The position numbers were made by a program, and so were the translations under genes. From Collimonas sp. OK412 (GTDB taxonomy: Bacteria > Pseudomonadota > Gammaproteobacteria > Burkholderiales > Burkholderiaceae_D): DNA of 64,000 nt. The notes beneath the pieces were generated by a model. That model was not told the DNA's origin, did not search any database, and saw nothing but the letters and a program-made list of their open reading frames with translations. Shown piece by piece: positions 18,530 to 27,500 of the stretch (position 1 is the stretch's first letter; each line of letters starts with the position of its first letter). The DNA lies in assembly GCF_900112135.1 (NCBI RefSeq), contig NZ_FOLC01000006.1:62001-126000 (forward strand). Reading direction: 5' to 3'.

Positions 18530-18728
18530 TGTGGAAAACTATCTCAGATATCCACAATTAAAAAACACGATATCCACAGCTTTATCCACAAAATCCGAAA
18601 ATCGGGCTGTTTGCCTGGGTTTTTGAGCCTCTTGAACCTGTTTTCAAGAAAAATTTTCTCTTGCCTAAATAATGGGCAGCATGAAAGAAGGAAAAAAGCC
18701 TGGACAGGATAAATCCAAACCTTTAATG

Positions 18729-18741
18729 TACGCTTAGCGTA
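18729..18741. promoter_or_regulatory. Palindromic operator candidate upstream of the ATCase gene
   Basis: TACGCTTAGCGTA is a perfect odd-length palindrome with 6-bp arms (TACGCT / AGCGTA) around one central base. It ends 16 bp before the start codon, so a bound protein would block ribosome or polymerase access. The adjacent gene itself encodes an HTH-like domain, which makes autoregulation a reasonable guess. Confidence 0.55.
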
Positions 18742-18757
18742 TATAAAGGTGGCGAGA

Positions 18758-20059
18758 ATGAGTGATCAACAAACTTTCCTGCGCGACGCCATGCGTCGCC
18801 TGAACCTGACCCGGGACAATTTTTCCGACCGCATCGGCATTCGCAAGCGTGCGTTGGACACCTGGCTGCTTCCGGAAACGTCCAGCGAATTCAGGGTCAT
18901 GCCGGACATTGTCAGCAAATTTGTCGGCGAAATCCTGGCTGCCGAATTGCTTAAATCTGCTTCAACGCAGAGCGTATATGTCAATAAAACAGATGCGCCG
19001 CTCCGCGAGCAGATTTCTTATAACGGCAGGCCCCAGCTGCTGTCGGTCGACCAGTTCTCACGCGATTCACTGGAGCAGCTGTTCCGCGTGACAGACATCA
19101 TGCAGCCCATTGCAAGGCGCCAGAAGGTCTCGCGCATCCTCGAGGGGGCGGTGCTAGCCAATTTGTTCTTTGAAGCCAGCACGCGCACGCGTATCAGCTT
19201 TGGCGCGGCTTTTTGCCGACTGGGAGGCTCGGTGTGCGACACCACCGGCTTTACCTTCTCTTCGATGACCAAGGGCGAGTCGATCTACGACACCAGCCGC
19301 GTCATCAGCGGTTATGCCGATGCGCTGGTAGTCAGGCATCCGGAACAGGGAGCGGTGGACGAATTCGCCCGCGCCACGAATATCCCGGTGATCAACGGCG
19401 GCGACGGGCCGGGCGAACACCCGAGCCAGGCTATCCTCGACCTGTACACCATACAGCGTGAGTTCTCGCGCCTGGGGAAACTGGTCGACGGCGCCCATAT
19501 CGTCATGGTCGGCGACCTGAAGTACGGCCGCACCGTGCATTCGCTGATCAAGCTGCTGGCCCTGTATCGCGGCCTCAGGTTCACCCTGGTGGCGCCGCCG
19601 ACGCTGGAGATGCCGGCCCATATCCTGGAACGCATCGCCCGCGGCGGCCACACGGTGGAGCAATCGGCCTCGCTGGCGCAGGGATTGAAGGGGGCTGACA
19701 TCGTGTACGCAACCCGGATCCAGAAAGAACGCTTCGCCGACGAAGCGATAGAAGGCTACGCCCCCGATTTCCAGATCAACCAGGCGCTGATCGACGCCAC
19801 CTGCGGCGCCGGCACCATCGTCATGCATCCCCTGCCGCGCGATGGCAGGCCGGGCGCCAACGACCTGAGCACGGATCTCAACCACGATCCGCGCCTGGCG
19901 ATCTTCCGCCAGACCGACAACGGCATTCCGGTGAGGATGGCGATTTTCGCCACCCTGCTAGGCGTGGAAAACCAGGTGCAGCATTCGATGCGCGACGTCA
20001 GCTGGCGCTCACCGCACTATGTCGGGCCGGATGACGCGGTATTTGATGGGGTCGCCTAG
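18758..20059 (+). CDS. Aspartate carbamoyltransferase with N-terminal HTH-like extension
   Basis: Catalyses carbamoyl phosphate + aspartate to carbamoyl aspartate, the committed pyrimidine step. The 433 residues exceed the usual catalytic chain of about 310. Residues 1-65 look like a DNA-binding helix-turn-helix (RDNFSDRIGIRKRALDTWLLP, core GIRKRALDTWLLP, then a MPDIVSKFVGEIL helix). The ATCase domain then carries STRTR (141-145), MTKGES, VVRHPEQ, EHPSQAILD, GRTVHS, TRIQKER and HPLPR (from H357), so every substrate-binding motif is present. Start at MSDQQ (AAAGGTGG upstream); a GTG three codons earlier is possible. It stands alone, not with pyrR/pyrC, and begins 167 bp after the last DnaA box. 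A tail of about 25 residues after GVENQ is also extra. Confidence 0.9.
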   Translation: MSDQQTFLRDAMRRLNLTRDNFSDRIGIRKRALDTWLLPETSSEFRVMPDIVSKFVGEILAAELLKSASTQSVYVNKTDAPLREQISYNGRPQLLSVDQFSRDSLEQLFRVTDIMQPIARRQKVSRILEGAVLANLFFEASTRTRISFGAAFCRLGGSVCDTTGFTFSSMTKGESIYDTSRVISGYADALVVRHPEQGAVDEFARATNIPVINGGDGPGEHPSQAILDLYTIQREFSRLGKLVDGAHIVMVGDLKYGRTVHSLIKLLALYRGLRFTLVAPPTLEMPAHILERIARGGHTVEQSASLAQGLKGADIVYATRIQKERFADEAIEGYAPDFQINQALIDATCGAGTIVMHPLPRDGRPGANDLSTDLNHDPRLAIFRQTDNGIPVRMAIFATLLGVENQVQHSMRDVSWRSPHYVGPDDAVFDGVA

Positions 20060-20155
20060 ACGGGATCGCCTAGACGGGGTCGCCTGAATGGTGGGATCAA
20101 TTGAAATTACGGGCCGGACCAGGCGGTCCGGCCGTATCCGGCAGGAAAATGAAGG

Positions 20156-22195
20156 CTAGTGCGTTTTCTTTGGACGCAGCGTCTTGCCGGGCGGCGGCGC
20201 CACCGGCTTTTCCTTGGCCAGCGCCAGCAGGCCGGCGCAATCGCTCTGCTGGTCCGGGCTGATATTGATCAATGGCAGCACTGCCGCCACCGGAGCCAGT
20301 ACGCCGAGCGCAATCGCACCGCCAGCCTTCAAGGCCAGCACACCCTTGTCCACCCCTACGTCCGGGTTCTTGAAGCTGCCTGTGACGTGCAGCGGCGACC
20401 TGAGCGAGAAGATGCGCAAGCCCTTGGTCTTCGGATTGATGGTCAGCGCCAGCGACTCCTGGGCGAGATTGACCTGGCCTTCGACATTGATGATGGCGTC
20501 GTCGGTATCCATCACGAAGGTGCGGGCGTCCATCACGCCGTTGGTCACGGCAAAATCGCTGGCCAGGCAATTGAGCTTCACCTGCTTGTCGCCGAACAGC
20601 TTGGAAATCACCACATTGCCGATGTTCAGGCCAGCCGCCTCCAGCAAGAACTTGCTGATGGTGCCTTGGTTGATCAGGGTTTTCAGTTCGCCGTTCGAGC
20701 TGGCCAGCAGGCTGGCCACCGAGTTGCCGACAGCGGACAGAGAGGCGTCGCCGTTTATTTCACCCAGGCTGGCCTGGGCCGACGCCAGCGTCGGGAACAG
20801 CTGCTTGATTTTCAGGTGGCGCGCCGAGATTTTCATTTCCGCCTTGATCAGCTTGTTGCTGCCGTCGAGCTTGATGTTGGAAACCAGGTTGCCGCCAGCC
20901 ACGCCAAAGTTCAACGGCGTCAACGACAGCACACTGTCCTTCAAGTGCAGGTCGGCGACCAGGTCCTGGATCGGCAGGTCCTTGTCGCGGATAATCTTGC
21001 GGCCGGTGAATTTGACGTCGGCATCGATGCTGCCCCAGCGCGCGGTATCGAACTGCTCCACCGGCAGCACCTTGTTGCTCGGCTGCGCCACGCCGTCGCC
21101 ACGATTGGCCTTGCTGGCGTTCGAATCGGCGCCGATCAGCGGCGCCAGGTCCTGCAGCTTGAGCTGGTTGGACAGCAGCGAGCCTTTCAGCAAAGACCGT
21201 GGTTTCTGCGCGATGTATTCCAGCGTGCCGGACAAGTCGCTGGAGCCGACGCGGCCGCTGAATTTATCGTAGGTCCAGTCGCCGCCGGCGCTGTTGAGCT
21301 TGCCGACCAGCCGCCCTTCGGTGGCGAACGGCGGCGTCGCCGGCAGCACGATGCCGGTCAGCGGATACAGGTTCGACATGCTGGCGCCCGACAGTTTCAA
21401 ACGCAAGTCCAGCGCCGCCAGGTCGCTCGGCTTGGTCAGCGTGCCCTGGATGGCAATCGCGGTCTTGCCGATATTGACGCTGGCCTGCAGCGGATAGGGC
21501 GTGGTGGAATTTTGCAGCGACAGCACCGCGCCGGCTTTGCCGCTGCCGCTGACGGCAGCCTTGTTGAACGTGCCGCCGACCTTCCAGCCGATGCCGTAAC
21601 CTTCGGCGCTGGCTGCCGGCAAGCTGTCTATGTCAGCCTTGATATTGAGCTTGCTGATGGGGTCCAGCAACCTCACCGTGCCTTTCGCCAGGGCCAGCTT
21701 TTGCAGTTCCAGCTGCCAGGCTGACGGTCCGCTGGATTTGAACGTCCAGTTATTGTCGCCATCCGGCTTGCGTTCCAGCGCGATGCTTGGCGTATCGAGC
21801 TCCAGCGACGGTATCACGATGCGGTGCGCGAGCAAGGGCAAAGGACTCAATGAAAACGTCAGCTGGCCGATCTCCGCCATGTGCGGGCCGGTCTTGGCCC
21901 AGTCGGGATTGTCCAGCACGATGTCCTTGGCGCTCAGGCGCGGCCAGGGCACCCAGCGGCGCCAGCTGTCGAGGTCGGCCTGCGATTTTTGCCAGGTAAG
22001 CACCAGGTCGCCGCGGATCGCGAAATTGCGTCCGGTGGCCTCGCTGACCCGCTGGTTCAACCACGGCTTGGCGCGGTTCCAGTCGAATGTGAGCAGCAGC
22101 GCCACGCAGAGGGCGATCAAAGCAATCAATGCCGCAATCGACCATAACAGCCATCGAACCGGGCGCCGCAGCGAGGGAAATGTAGAGGCAGTCAT
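20156..22195 (-). CDS. AsmA family protein
   Basis: AsmA-like protein of 679 residues, a bridge-like family implicated in outer-membrane lipid homeostasis. There is one N-terminal membrane anchor (about residues 14-35, WLLWSIAALIALIALCVALLL) and then a long beta-rich periplasmic part. The family start FDWNRAKPWLNQRVSEATGRNFAIRGDL (core RVSEATGRNFAI) follows the anchor, and C-terminal AsmA_2-type repeats end with GSFKNPDVGVDKGVLALKAGGAIALGVLAP (core GSFKNPDVGVD). Monocistronic, with its promoter region (22196-22442) shared with the divergent DUF3300 gene. Confidence 0.9.
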   Translation of the reverse strand: MTASTFPSLRRPVRWLLWSIAALIALIALCVALLLTFDWNRAKPWLNQRVSEATGRNFAIRGDLVLTWQKSQADLDSWRRWVPWPRLSAKDIVLDNPDWAKTGPHMAEIGQLTFSLSPLPLLAHRIVIPSLELDTPSIALERKPDGDNNWTFKSSGPSAWQLELQKLALAKGTVRLLDPISKLNIKADIDSLPAASAEGYGIGWKVGGTFNKAAVSGSGKAGAVLSLQNSTTPYPLQASVNIGKTAIAIQGTLTKPSDLAALDLRLKLSGASMSNLYPLTGIVLPATPPFATEGRLVGKLNSAGGDWTYDKFSGRVGSSDLSGTLEYIAQKPRSLLKGSLLSNQLKLQDLAPLIGADSNASKANRGDGVAQPSNKVLPVEQFDTARWGSIDADVKFTGRKIIRDKDLPIQDLVADLHLKDSVLSLTPLNFGVAGGNLVSNIKLDGSNKLIKAEMKISARHLKIKQLFPTLASAQASLGEINGDASLSAVGNSVASLLASSNGELKTLINQGTISKFLLEAAGLNIGNVVISKLFGDKQVKLNCLASDFAVTNGVMDARTFVMDTDDAIINVEGQVNLAQESLALTINPKTKGLRIFSLRSPLHVTGSFKNPDVGVDKGVLALKAGGAIALGVLAPVAAVLPLINISPDQQSDCAGLLALAKEKPVAPPPGKTLRPKKTH

Positions 22196-22442
22196 AAGGT
22201 TGTGAGGTAAGTCGCGATGAAAAAGTTCAATTTGACAAGTGTCTAGATTGCCGTGCTTGCCGCTCTACCAATAATAAACTGATGAGAGTGTATGTCATCG
22301 AGACCCGGTGATGAGACGTTATCTAGAGACTGACCTCCTGCATTTGTGTGAGACATGCAAGCGTTTGTAACCCGGTGTTGCGTAGCCAAGTTGCCGTGCT
22401 AGCGTGTAACTACCGTCCATTCCTCGTAGTCTGGAGCAAAAA

Positions 22443-24419
22443 ATGAGCAATAATAAAAATACTTCGATGTCGCTGATGCTGAGCGTCTGCGTAGCGGTGC
22501 TGCCGCTGGCAGCCTGCGACAAAAAGCCCGACGCTGCGCCTGCCACGGCCGCGCCGCAGGCGCCGCAAGCGCAGGCGGCTCCGGCCTATGTGCCGCCAAC
22601 CGCGGACCAGCTGTATCAGCTGGTCGGGCCGATCGCCCTGTTTCCCGACAAGCTGGTGGCGCAAGTACTGGCGGCATCCAGCTATCCCGACCAGATCACC
22701 GCTGCCGACAACTGGCTGGCGCAAAACAAGAACTTGAAGGGCGCCCAGCTGCAGGACGCAGCCAACCAGCAGCCCTGGGACGTCAGCGTAAAAGGCTTGA
22801 CGCAGTTTCCCAGCGTGCTGGACCAGATGGCGCGCAACATTCCGTGGACTTCGGCCCTTGGCGACGCGTATGTCAACGATCCGACCGATGTCATGAACGC
22901 GATCCAGGTAATGCGCCAGCGCGCCGCCAGCAGCGGCAACCTGAAGGACACCAGGCAGCAGCGGATCGCCGTACGGCCGCGCGTGCAGCCGGCTCCGCCC
23001 AGCGACTATGCACCGCCGCCCGGCGAGCCGCTGGTCTACGCCGGACCGGAAATGATCCCGCCGCCGCCGGAAACCATCGTGATCGAACCGGCCGAGCCTG
23101 ACGTGGTGTACGTGCCGGCCTACAACCCCGGCGTGGTCTATGGCCAGCCGCTGCCGGTCTATCCCGGCTATGCCTACGAACCTCCTGCTCCCTATTACCC
23201 GCCTGGCGAGATAGTGACTGCCGGCGTGATTACCTTCGGCCTCGGCATTGCGGTCGGTGCGGTGATCAGCCATCACGACTGGGGCTGGAATTCCTGGGGT
23301 GTGCACTGGGGCGGCGAAGGCGGCGGCGGCAACTGGCGCGGCGATGGCGACCGCGATCATGGCTGGCATCGGCCTGCGGTTGTGTATAACAACAATACCT
23401 ATGTGTCGCGCTCCACGACTATCGTCAACCGCGTGACCAACAACTACAACAACACCTACAACAACAGTACGGTGAATAACAACAACACGATCACCAACAC
23501 GCGCAATAATTTTGGCGGCCCCGGCAACAACAATCCTGCCGTGGCCAACGGCGGGCGCCCCCCCGGCCAGCCGGGCGGCGGCGCGGCCAATTTCTTCAAT
23601 GCGCAGCGGCCGAATCCGGCAGTGCAAGCGAATCCTGCACAGCCGCAGCCGCAAGCGCAGCAGCGTCCGAACCAGAATGCCGCGCCATTTGCCGGCAATC
23701 CGCGGCAGAATCATGGCCAGCCGGATTTCAGCCACATGAGCCGGCCCGACTTCGGCAAGGTCCCGCCGCAAGCCAACGGCGCCGTGCCTAACGCCAATCA
23801 ACTGGCGCGCCCGGGATTCATCCGGCCCGCTCCAGGCCAGCCGCAGGCCGGCGAACCGGGACATCCGGCTGCCGGTCAGCCGGGACAGAACCCGGTGCCG
23901 AACCAGCTACAGCAAAACGCGCAGAACCGGCATCCGGTCCAGCCGAGGAACCTGGAAGCAGAAAGCCCTGTGAACCTGCACAAGAATCCTTTCAACGGCA
24001 ATGTGCCGCGACCCAACGCCAATCGCCCTGCCGCGCCGGAAGCGGCAAGACCGCAGCCGACGCCGCAGCCGCAATTCCAACCCCAGCCTCAGCCGCAAAA
24101 CCTGCCCAACCGGCAGCCGGAACAGGCCCAGCACCCTGCCCAGCAGATACATCAGGAACCGAACCGGCCGGAATGGCGGCCGCAAGCACAGCCGCAGGCA
24201 CAGCAACCACGGCCAGAGGTACAGCAGCCACGGCCACAGCCACCACAACCTCAGGTGCAGCAACCGCGACCGCAACCTCAGCCTCAGCCTCAGCCGCAAA
24301 TGCAGCAGCCACGGCCACAGCCGCCACAACCGCAGGTCCAGCATCCGCCTCAGCAAAATCACGAGCAGCCTCATGCCAACAATGTCCATCCGCAAAAAAA
24401 GGATGACGAACACAAATGA
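22443..24419 (+). CDS. DUF3300 lipoprotein with Asn-rich and Pro/Gln-rich C-terminal half
   Basis: A 658-residue predicted lipoprotein of unknown function. The signal peptide ends in the lipobox LAAC (Cys25). Asp at +2 would favour inner-membrane retention by enteric rules. The DUF3300 domain spans roughly 45-290 (QLVGPIALFPDKLVAQVLAASSYPDQI, core LFPDKLVAQVLAAS; later DVVYVPAYNPGVVYG). After it come a Gly/Trp stretch, an Asn/Thr-rich block near 320-360, and about 300 residues of Pro, Gln and Arg with imperfect QQPRPQPQPQ repeats. The start has GGAG 6-9 nt upstream. The tail looks disordered and surface- or wall-interacting. A terminator follows. Confidence 0.88.
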   Translation: MSNNKNTSMSLMLSVCVAVLPLAACDKKPDAAPATAAPQAPQAQAAPAYVPPTADQLYQLVGPIALFPDKLVAQVLAASSYPDQITAADNWLAQNKNLKGAQLQDAANQQPWDVSVKGLTQFPSVLDQMARNIPWTSALGDAYVNDPTDVMNAIQVMRQRAASSGNLKDTRQQRIAVRPRVQPAPPSDYAPPPGEPLVYAGPEMIPPPPETIVIEPAEPDVVYVPAYNPGVVYGQPLPVYPGYAYEPPAPYYPPGEIVTAGVITFGLGIAVGAVISHHDWGWNSWGVHWGGEGGGGNWRGDGDRDHGWHRPAVVYNNNTYVSRSTTIVNRVTNNYNNTYNNSTVNNNNTITNTRNNFGGPGNNNPAVANGGRPPGQPGGGAANFFNAQRPNPAVQANPAQPQPQAQQRPNQNAAPFAGNPRQNHGQPDFSHMSRPDFGKVPPQANGAVPNANQLARPGFIRPAPGQPQAGEPGHPAAGQPGQNPVPNQLQQNAQNRHPVQPRNLEAESPVNLHKNPFNGNVPRPNANRPAAPEAARPQPTPQPQFQPQPQPQNLPNRQPEQAQHPAQQIHQEPNRPEWRPQAQPQAQQPRPEVQQPRPQPPQPQVQQPRPQPQPQPQPQMQQPRPQPPQPQVQHPPQQNHEQPHANNVHPQKKDDEHK

Positions 24420-24473
24420 GTGCATCGCAAAAATGCCGTTAAGGCGAGCCGCGGCAAGCATCACGGCGCAATA

Positions 24474-24513
24474 AAAAAGGCTGGCTGAACACAGGGTTCA
24501 GCCAGCCTTTTCA
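24474..24513. terminator. Bidirectional rho-independent terminator
   Basis: A 15-bp stem (AAAGGCTGGCTGAAC with GTTCAGCCAGCCTTT) with a 5-nt loop, A-run before and T-run after, lies between the convergent DUF3300 and putA genes and can serve both. Confidence 0.92.
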
Positions 24514-24544
24514 TTTACAGCGGACGCTGTCGGGTTTGCTGTGC

Positions 24545-27500
24545 TTAAGCTTGCAAGGTCATCAGGCTGGCGTTGCCGCCGGCGGCCGTGGTGTTGACGC
24601 AAACCGCACGTTCGGCCAGCAGGCGCCACAAGGGAATCGAAGCGTATTCCGACGTTTCCAGCAAAGGCACCAGCGCCCCGCTTTGTTCTCCGAGCGCCGT
24701 CAGCAAAGGACGCAGGCGCGCGGTGCCGGCGCCGTCGACCAGGGCCAGCTGCAAGCGCCTGGCGTGGTCGTTGCCGGCAAGCTGGTCGACCACGCGGATC
24801 GCGGCGCGCACCGCGCGCGGCAAACCTTCCGGAATCATGGCGGACGAACTGGCTTCGACCACCGGCAGGTTGCCGGTAGCGAACACCGCCGCCAGCTGGT
24901 TCAGCATGGCGCCGACGTTATCCGCGCTGCACAGGATCGCGCCGCGCGGCGCAAACGACAGGCTGTTGCGTTCGCCGGTCGGACCCGGCAGCACCAGCGA
25001 AGTGCCGAGCCAGCTGGCGTGCATGTATTCCTCGCCCAGCGCCGCGATGCGTTGATGGCCATGCGTCCTGGCCCAGCTCAGCAAGGCTTGCAGCACCGGG
25101 GTGGCGTTCTCAGCTTCCGGATTCGGCGCATGGATCGTGTGCGCTCCCAGCGACACCGCGGGATTGCGCTGCAGGCGTTTCAGGTACAAAGGTCCGCCGG
25201 CTTTCGGCCCTGTGCCGGATTTTCCTTCGCCGCCAAACGGCTGCACGCCGACCACCGCGCCGACGATATTGCGATTGACATAGATATTGCCGACATGAGC
25301 GTGAGCGACGATGAAATCGATGGTTTCGTCGATGCGCGAGTGGATGCCCAGGGTCAGGCCGTAACCGCTGCCGTTGATGGCGTCGATCAGTTGCGGCAGC
25401 TCATTGCGCGCATAACGCAGCACATGCAGCACCGGGCCGAATACTTCGCGTTTCAGCTCCGACATGGAACCGATTTCGATCAGCGTCGGGGCAACGAAGG
25501 TGCCGTTGCTTTGCTCGGCCGGCAGCGGCAGCTGGTAGAAATCTTTCGCCGTGGCGCGCATCTTTTCGATATGCGCCAGCAGCTGGCCTTGTGCATCGGC
25601 GTCGATCACCGGACCGATGTCGGTAGCCAGGCGGTCCGGATTGCCGATCCGCAGTTCCTGCATCGCGCCCTTCAGCATATGCAGGGTGCGGTCGGCGATA
25701 TCGTTTTGCAGGCACAGCACGCGCAAGGCGGAACAGCGCTGGCCGGCGCTGTCGAAGGCGGAATTCAGCACGTCTTGCACCACTTGTTCCGGCAGCGCGC
25801 TGGAATCGACGATCAGGGCATTCTGGCCGCCGGTTTCAGCGATCAGCGGCAAGTCCACCGACTCTGCCAGCGAACGCTTGGCCAAGGTGCGGTTGATGAT
25901 CTGCGCGACCTCGGTCGAACCGGTGAAGATCACGCCCTTGACGCGCGCATCGGCGGTCAGCGCGGCGCCGACGGTGTCGCCCTGGCCCGGCAGGAATTGC
26001 AATGCTGCCTGCGGCACGCCGGCCTCGTGCAGCAATTGCACCGCGCGCGCTGCGATCAGCGGCGTCTGCTCCGCCGGCTTCGCCAGCACCACGTTGCCGG
26101 CGGCCAGCGCAGCGCTGACCTCGCCGATGAAAATCGCCAGCGGGAAATTCCACGGGCTGATGCATACCACCGGCCCCAGCGCCAAGGCATTCTGGACATG
26201 CCGCACCTGCGCTGCGTAGTAACGCAGGAAATCGACCGCTTCGCGCACTTCGGCGATGGCGTTCGGCAATGACTTCCCTGCTTCGCGGATTGCCAGTGCG
26301 ATCAGTTCCAGCTGATGGACTTCAAACAGGGCTGCGGCGCGTTCCAGCTTGTCGGCGCGTTCCGCCGGCGGCAGGGTTTGCCAGTCCATGGCGTAGACGC
26401 TGGCGGCATGCAAGGCTTTGTCGACATCGGCCACGCTGGCTTCGACGACACTGCCCACCACGTCGCGCTGGTCGGCCGGATTCAATACCGGACGCGCGGC
26501 CTGGCTGTAGGTTTTCGGTTCGGCGAGCATTGGCGTTGCGTGCCACTGCTGCTTGCCGAATACGCTGAAGGCGTTGTCGATCTCGCGCAGTACTTCCTCG
26601 TTGCTCAAGTCAAGGCCAGCCGAATTCTTGCGCTCCGCGCCGTACATGGCCGGCGGCAGGGCAATCTGCGGATGCGGCTCGCCGCCGAGCTGTTGCGCGG
26701 CTTGCAGCGGATCGGCGATGAGTGAATCGATGGTCACGCTCTCATCGACGATCTGGTTTACGAACGAAGAATTGGCGCCGTTTTCCAGCAGGCGCCGCAC
26801 CAGGTAAGCCAGCAGCGTCTGGTGCGAACCGACCGGCGCATAGATCCGGCAAGGCTTGTCCAGCATGTCCTTGCCGACCACTTGGTCGTACAGGGTTTCG
26901 CCCATGCCGTGCAGGCACTGGAATTCATAATCAGTGATGTTTTTTTCTTGCGCCCAGCTATAGATGGTCGCCAACGTATGCGCGTTATGCGTGGCGAACT
27001 GCGGATAGATGACATCGGTGGACGCCAGCAGTTTCTGGGCGCAGGTCAGGTAGGAAACGTCGGTATACACCTTGCGCGTATAGACCGGGAAGCCAGGCAG
27101 GCCGTCGACTTGCGCGCGCTTGATTTCGGAATCCCAATACGCGCCCTTGACCAGCCGCACCATGAACTTGCGGCCGCTGCGGCGCGCCAGGTCGACCAGG
27201 TAGTCGATCACGAAAGGACAGCGTTTCTGGTAGCCCTGCACCACAAAACCGATGCCCTCGAAGCCGGCCAGGTCGGCGTCGAACGCCAGTGCTTCCATCA
27301 GGTCCAGCGACAGTTCCAGGCGATCGGCTTCTTCGGCGTCGATGTTGAGGCCGATGTCGTATTGCTTGGCCAGCAGCAGCAGCTGTTTCAGGCGCGGCAG
27401 CAACTCTTCCATGGTGCGCTGGCGTTGCGCGCGCGAATAACGCGGGTGCAACGCTGACAGCTTGACCGAGATGCCCGGCCCTTGCTTGATGCCGCGGCCG

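Larger units (their letters stand above)
17997..18590. other. oriC: Candidate chromosomal replication origin (oriC-like DnaA-box cluster)
   Basis: This non-coding AT-rich stretch holds three perfect DnaA boxes: 18054-18062 (reverse), 18212-18220 and 18582-18590 (forward). Near-consensus boxes lie at 18097, 18141, 18177 (TTATTCACA), 18200, 18425, 18468, 18512, 18530, 18548 and 18570. Twice it contains TATTTAAAGATTTATATATA-like DNA, then four TAG triplets (18025-18036 and 18396-18407), then 17 bp to a DnaA box. That is the unwinding-element / DnaA-trio / box order of bacterial origin cores. The flanking atp, par, rsmG and mnmG genes are origin neighbours in many bacteria. Whether this is the active origin is inferred; dnaA itself is not in the window. 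Confidence 0.75.

Noticed and set aside
18672-18737. 21-codon Lys-rich ORF just before the ATCase gene, like a pyrBI leader peptide
   Set aside because: It has no ribosome site and no attenuator hairpin or T-run follows, so a leader-peptide role is not supported.
22410-23864. 484-codon open frame on the minus strand opposite the DUF3300 gene
   Set aside because: Arg/His/Val-rich low-complexity product caused by GC-rich codons of the real gene; no ribosome site.
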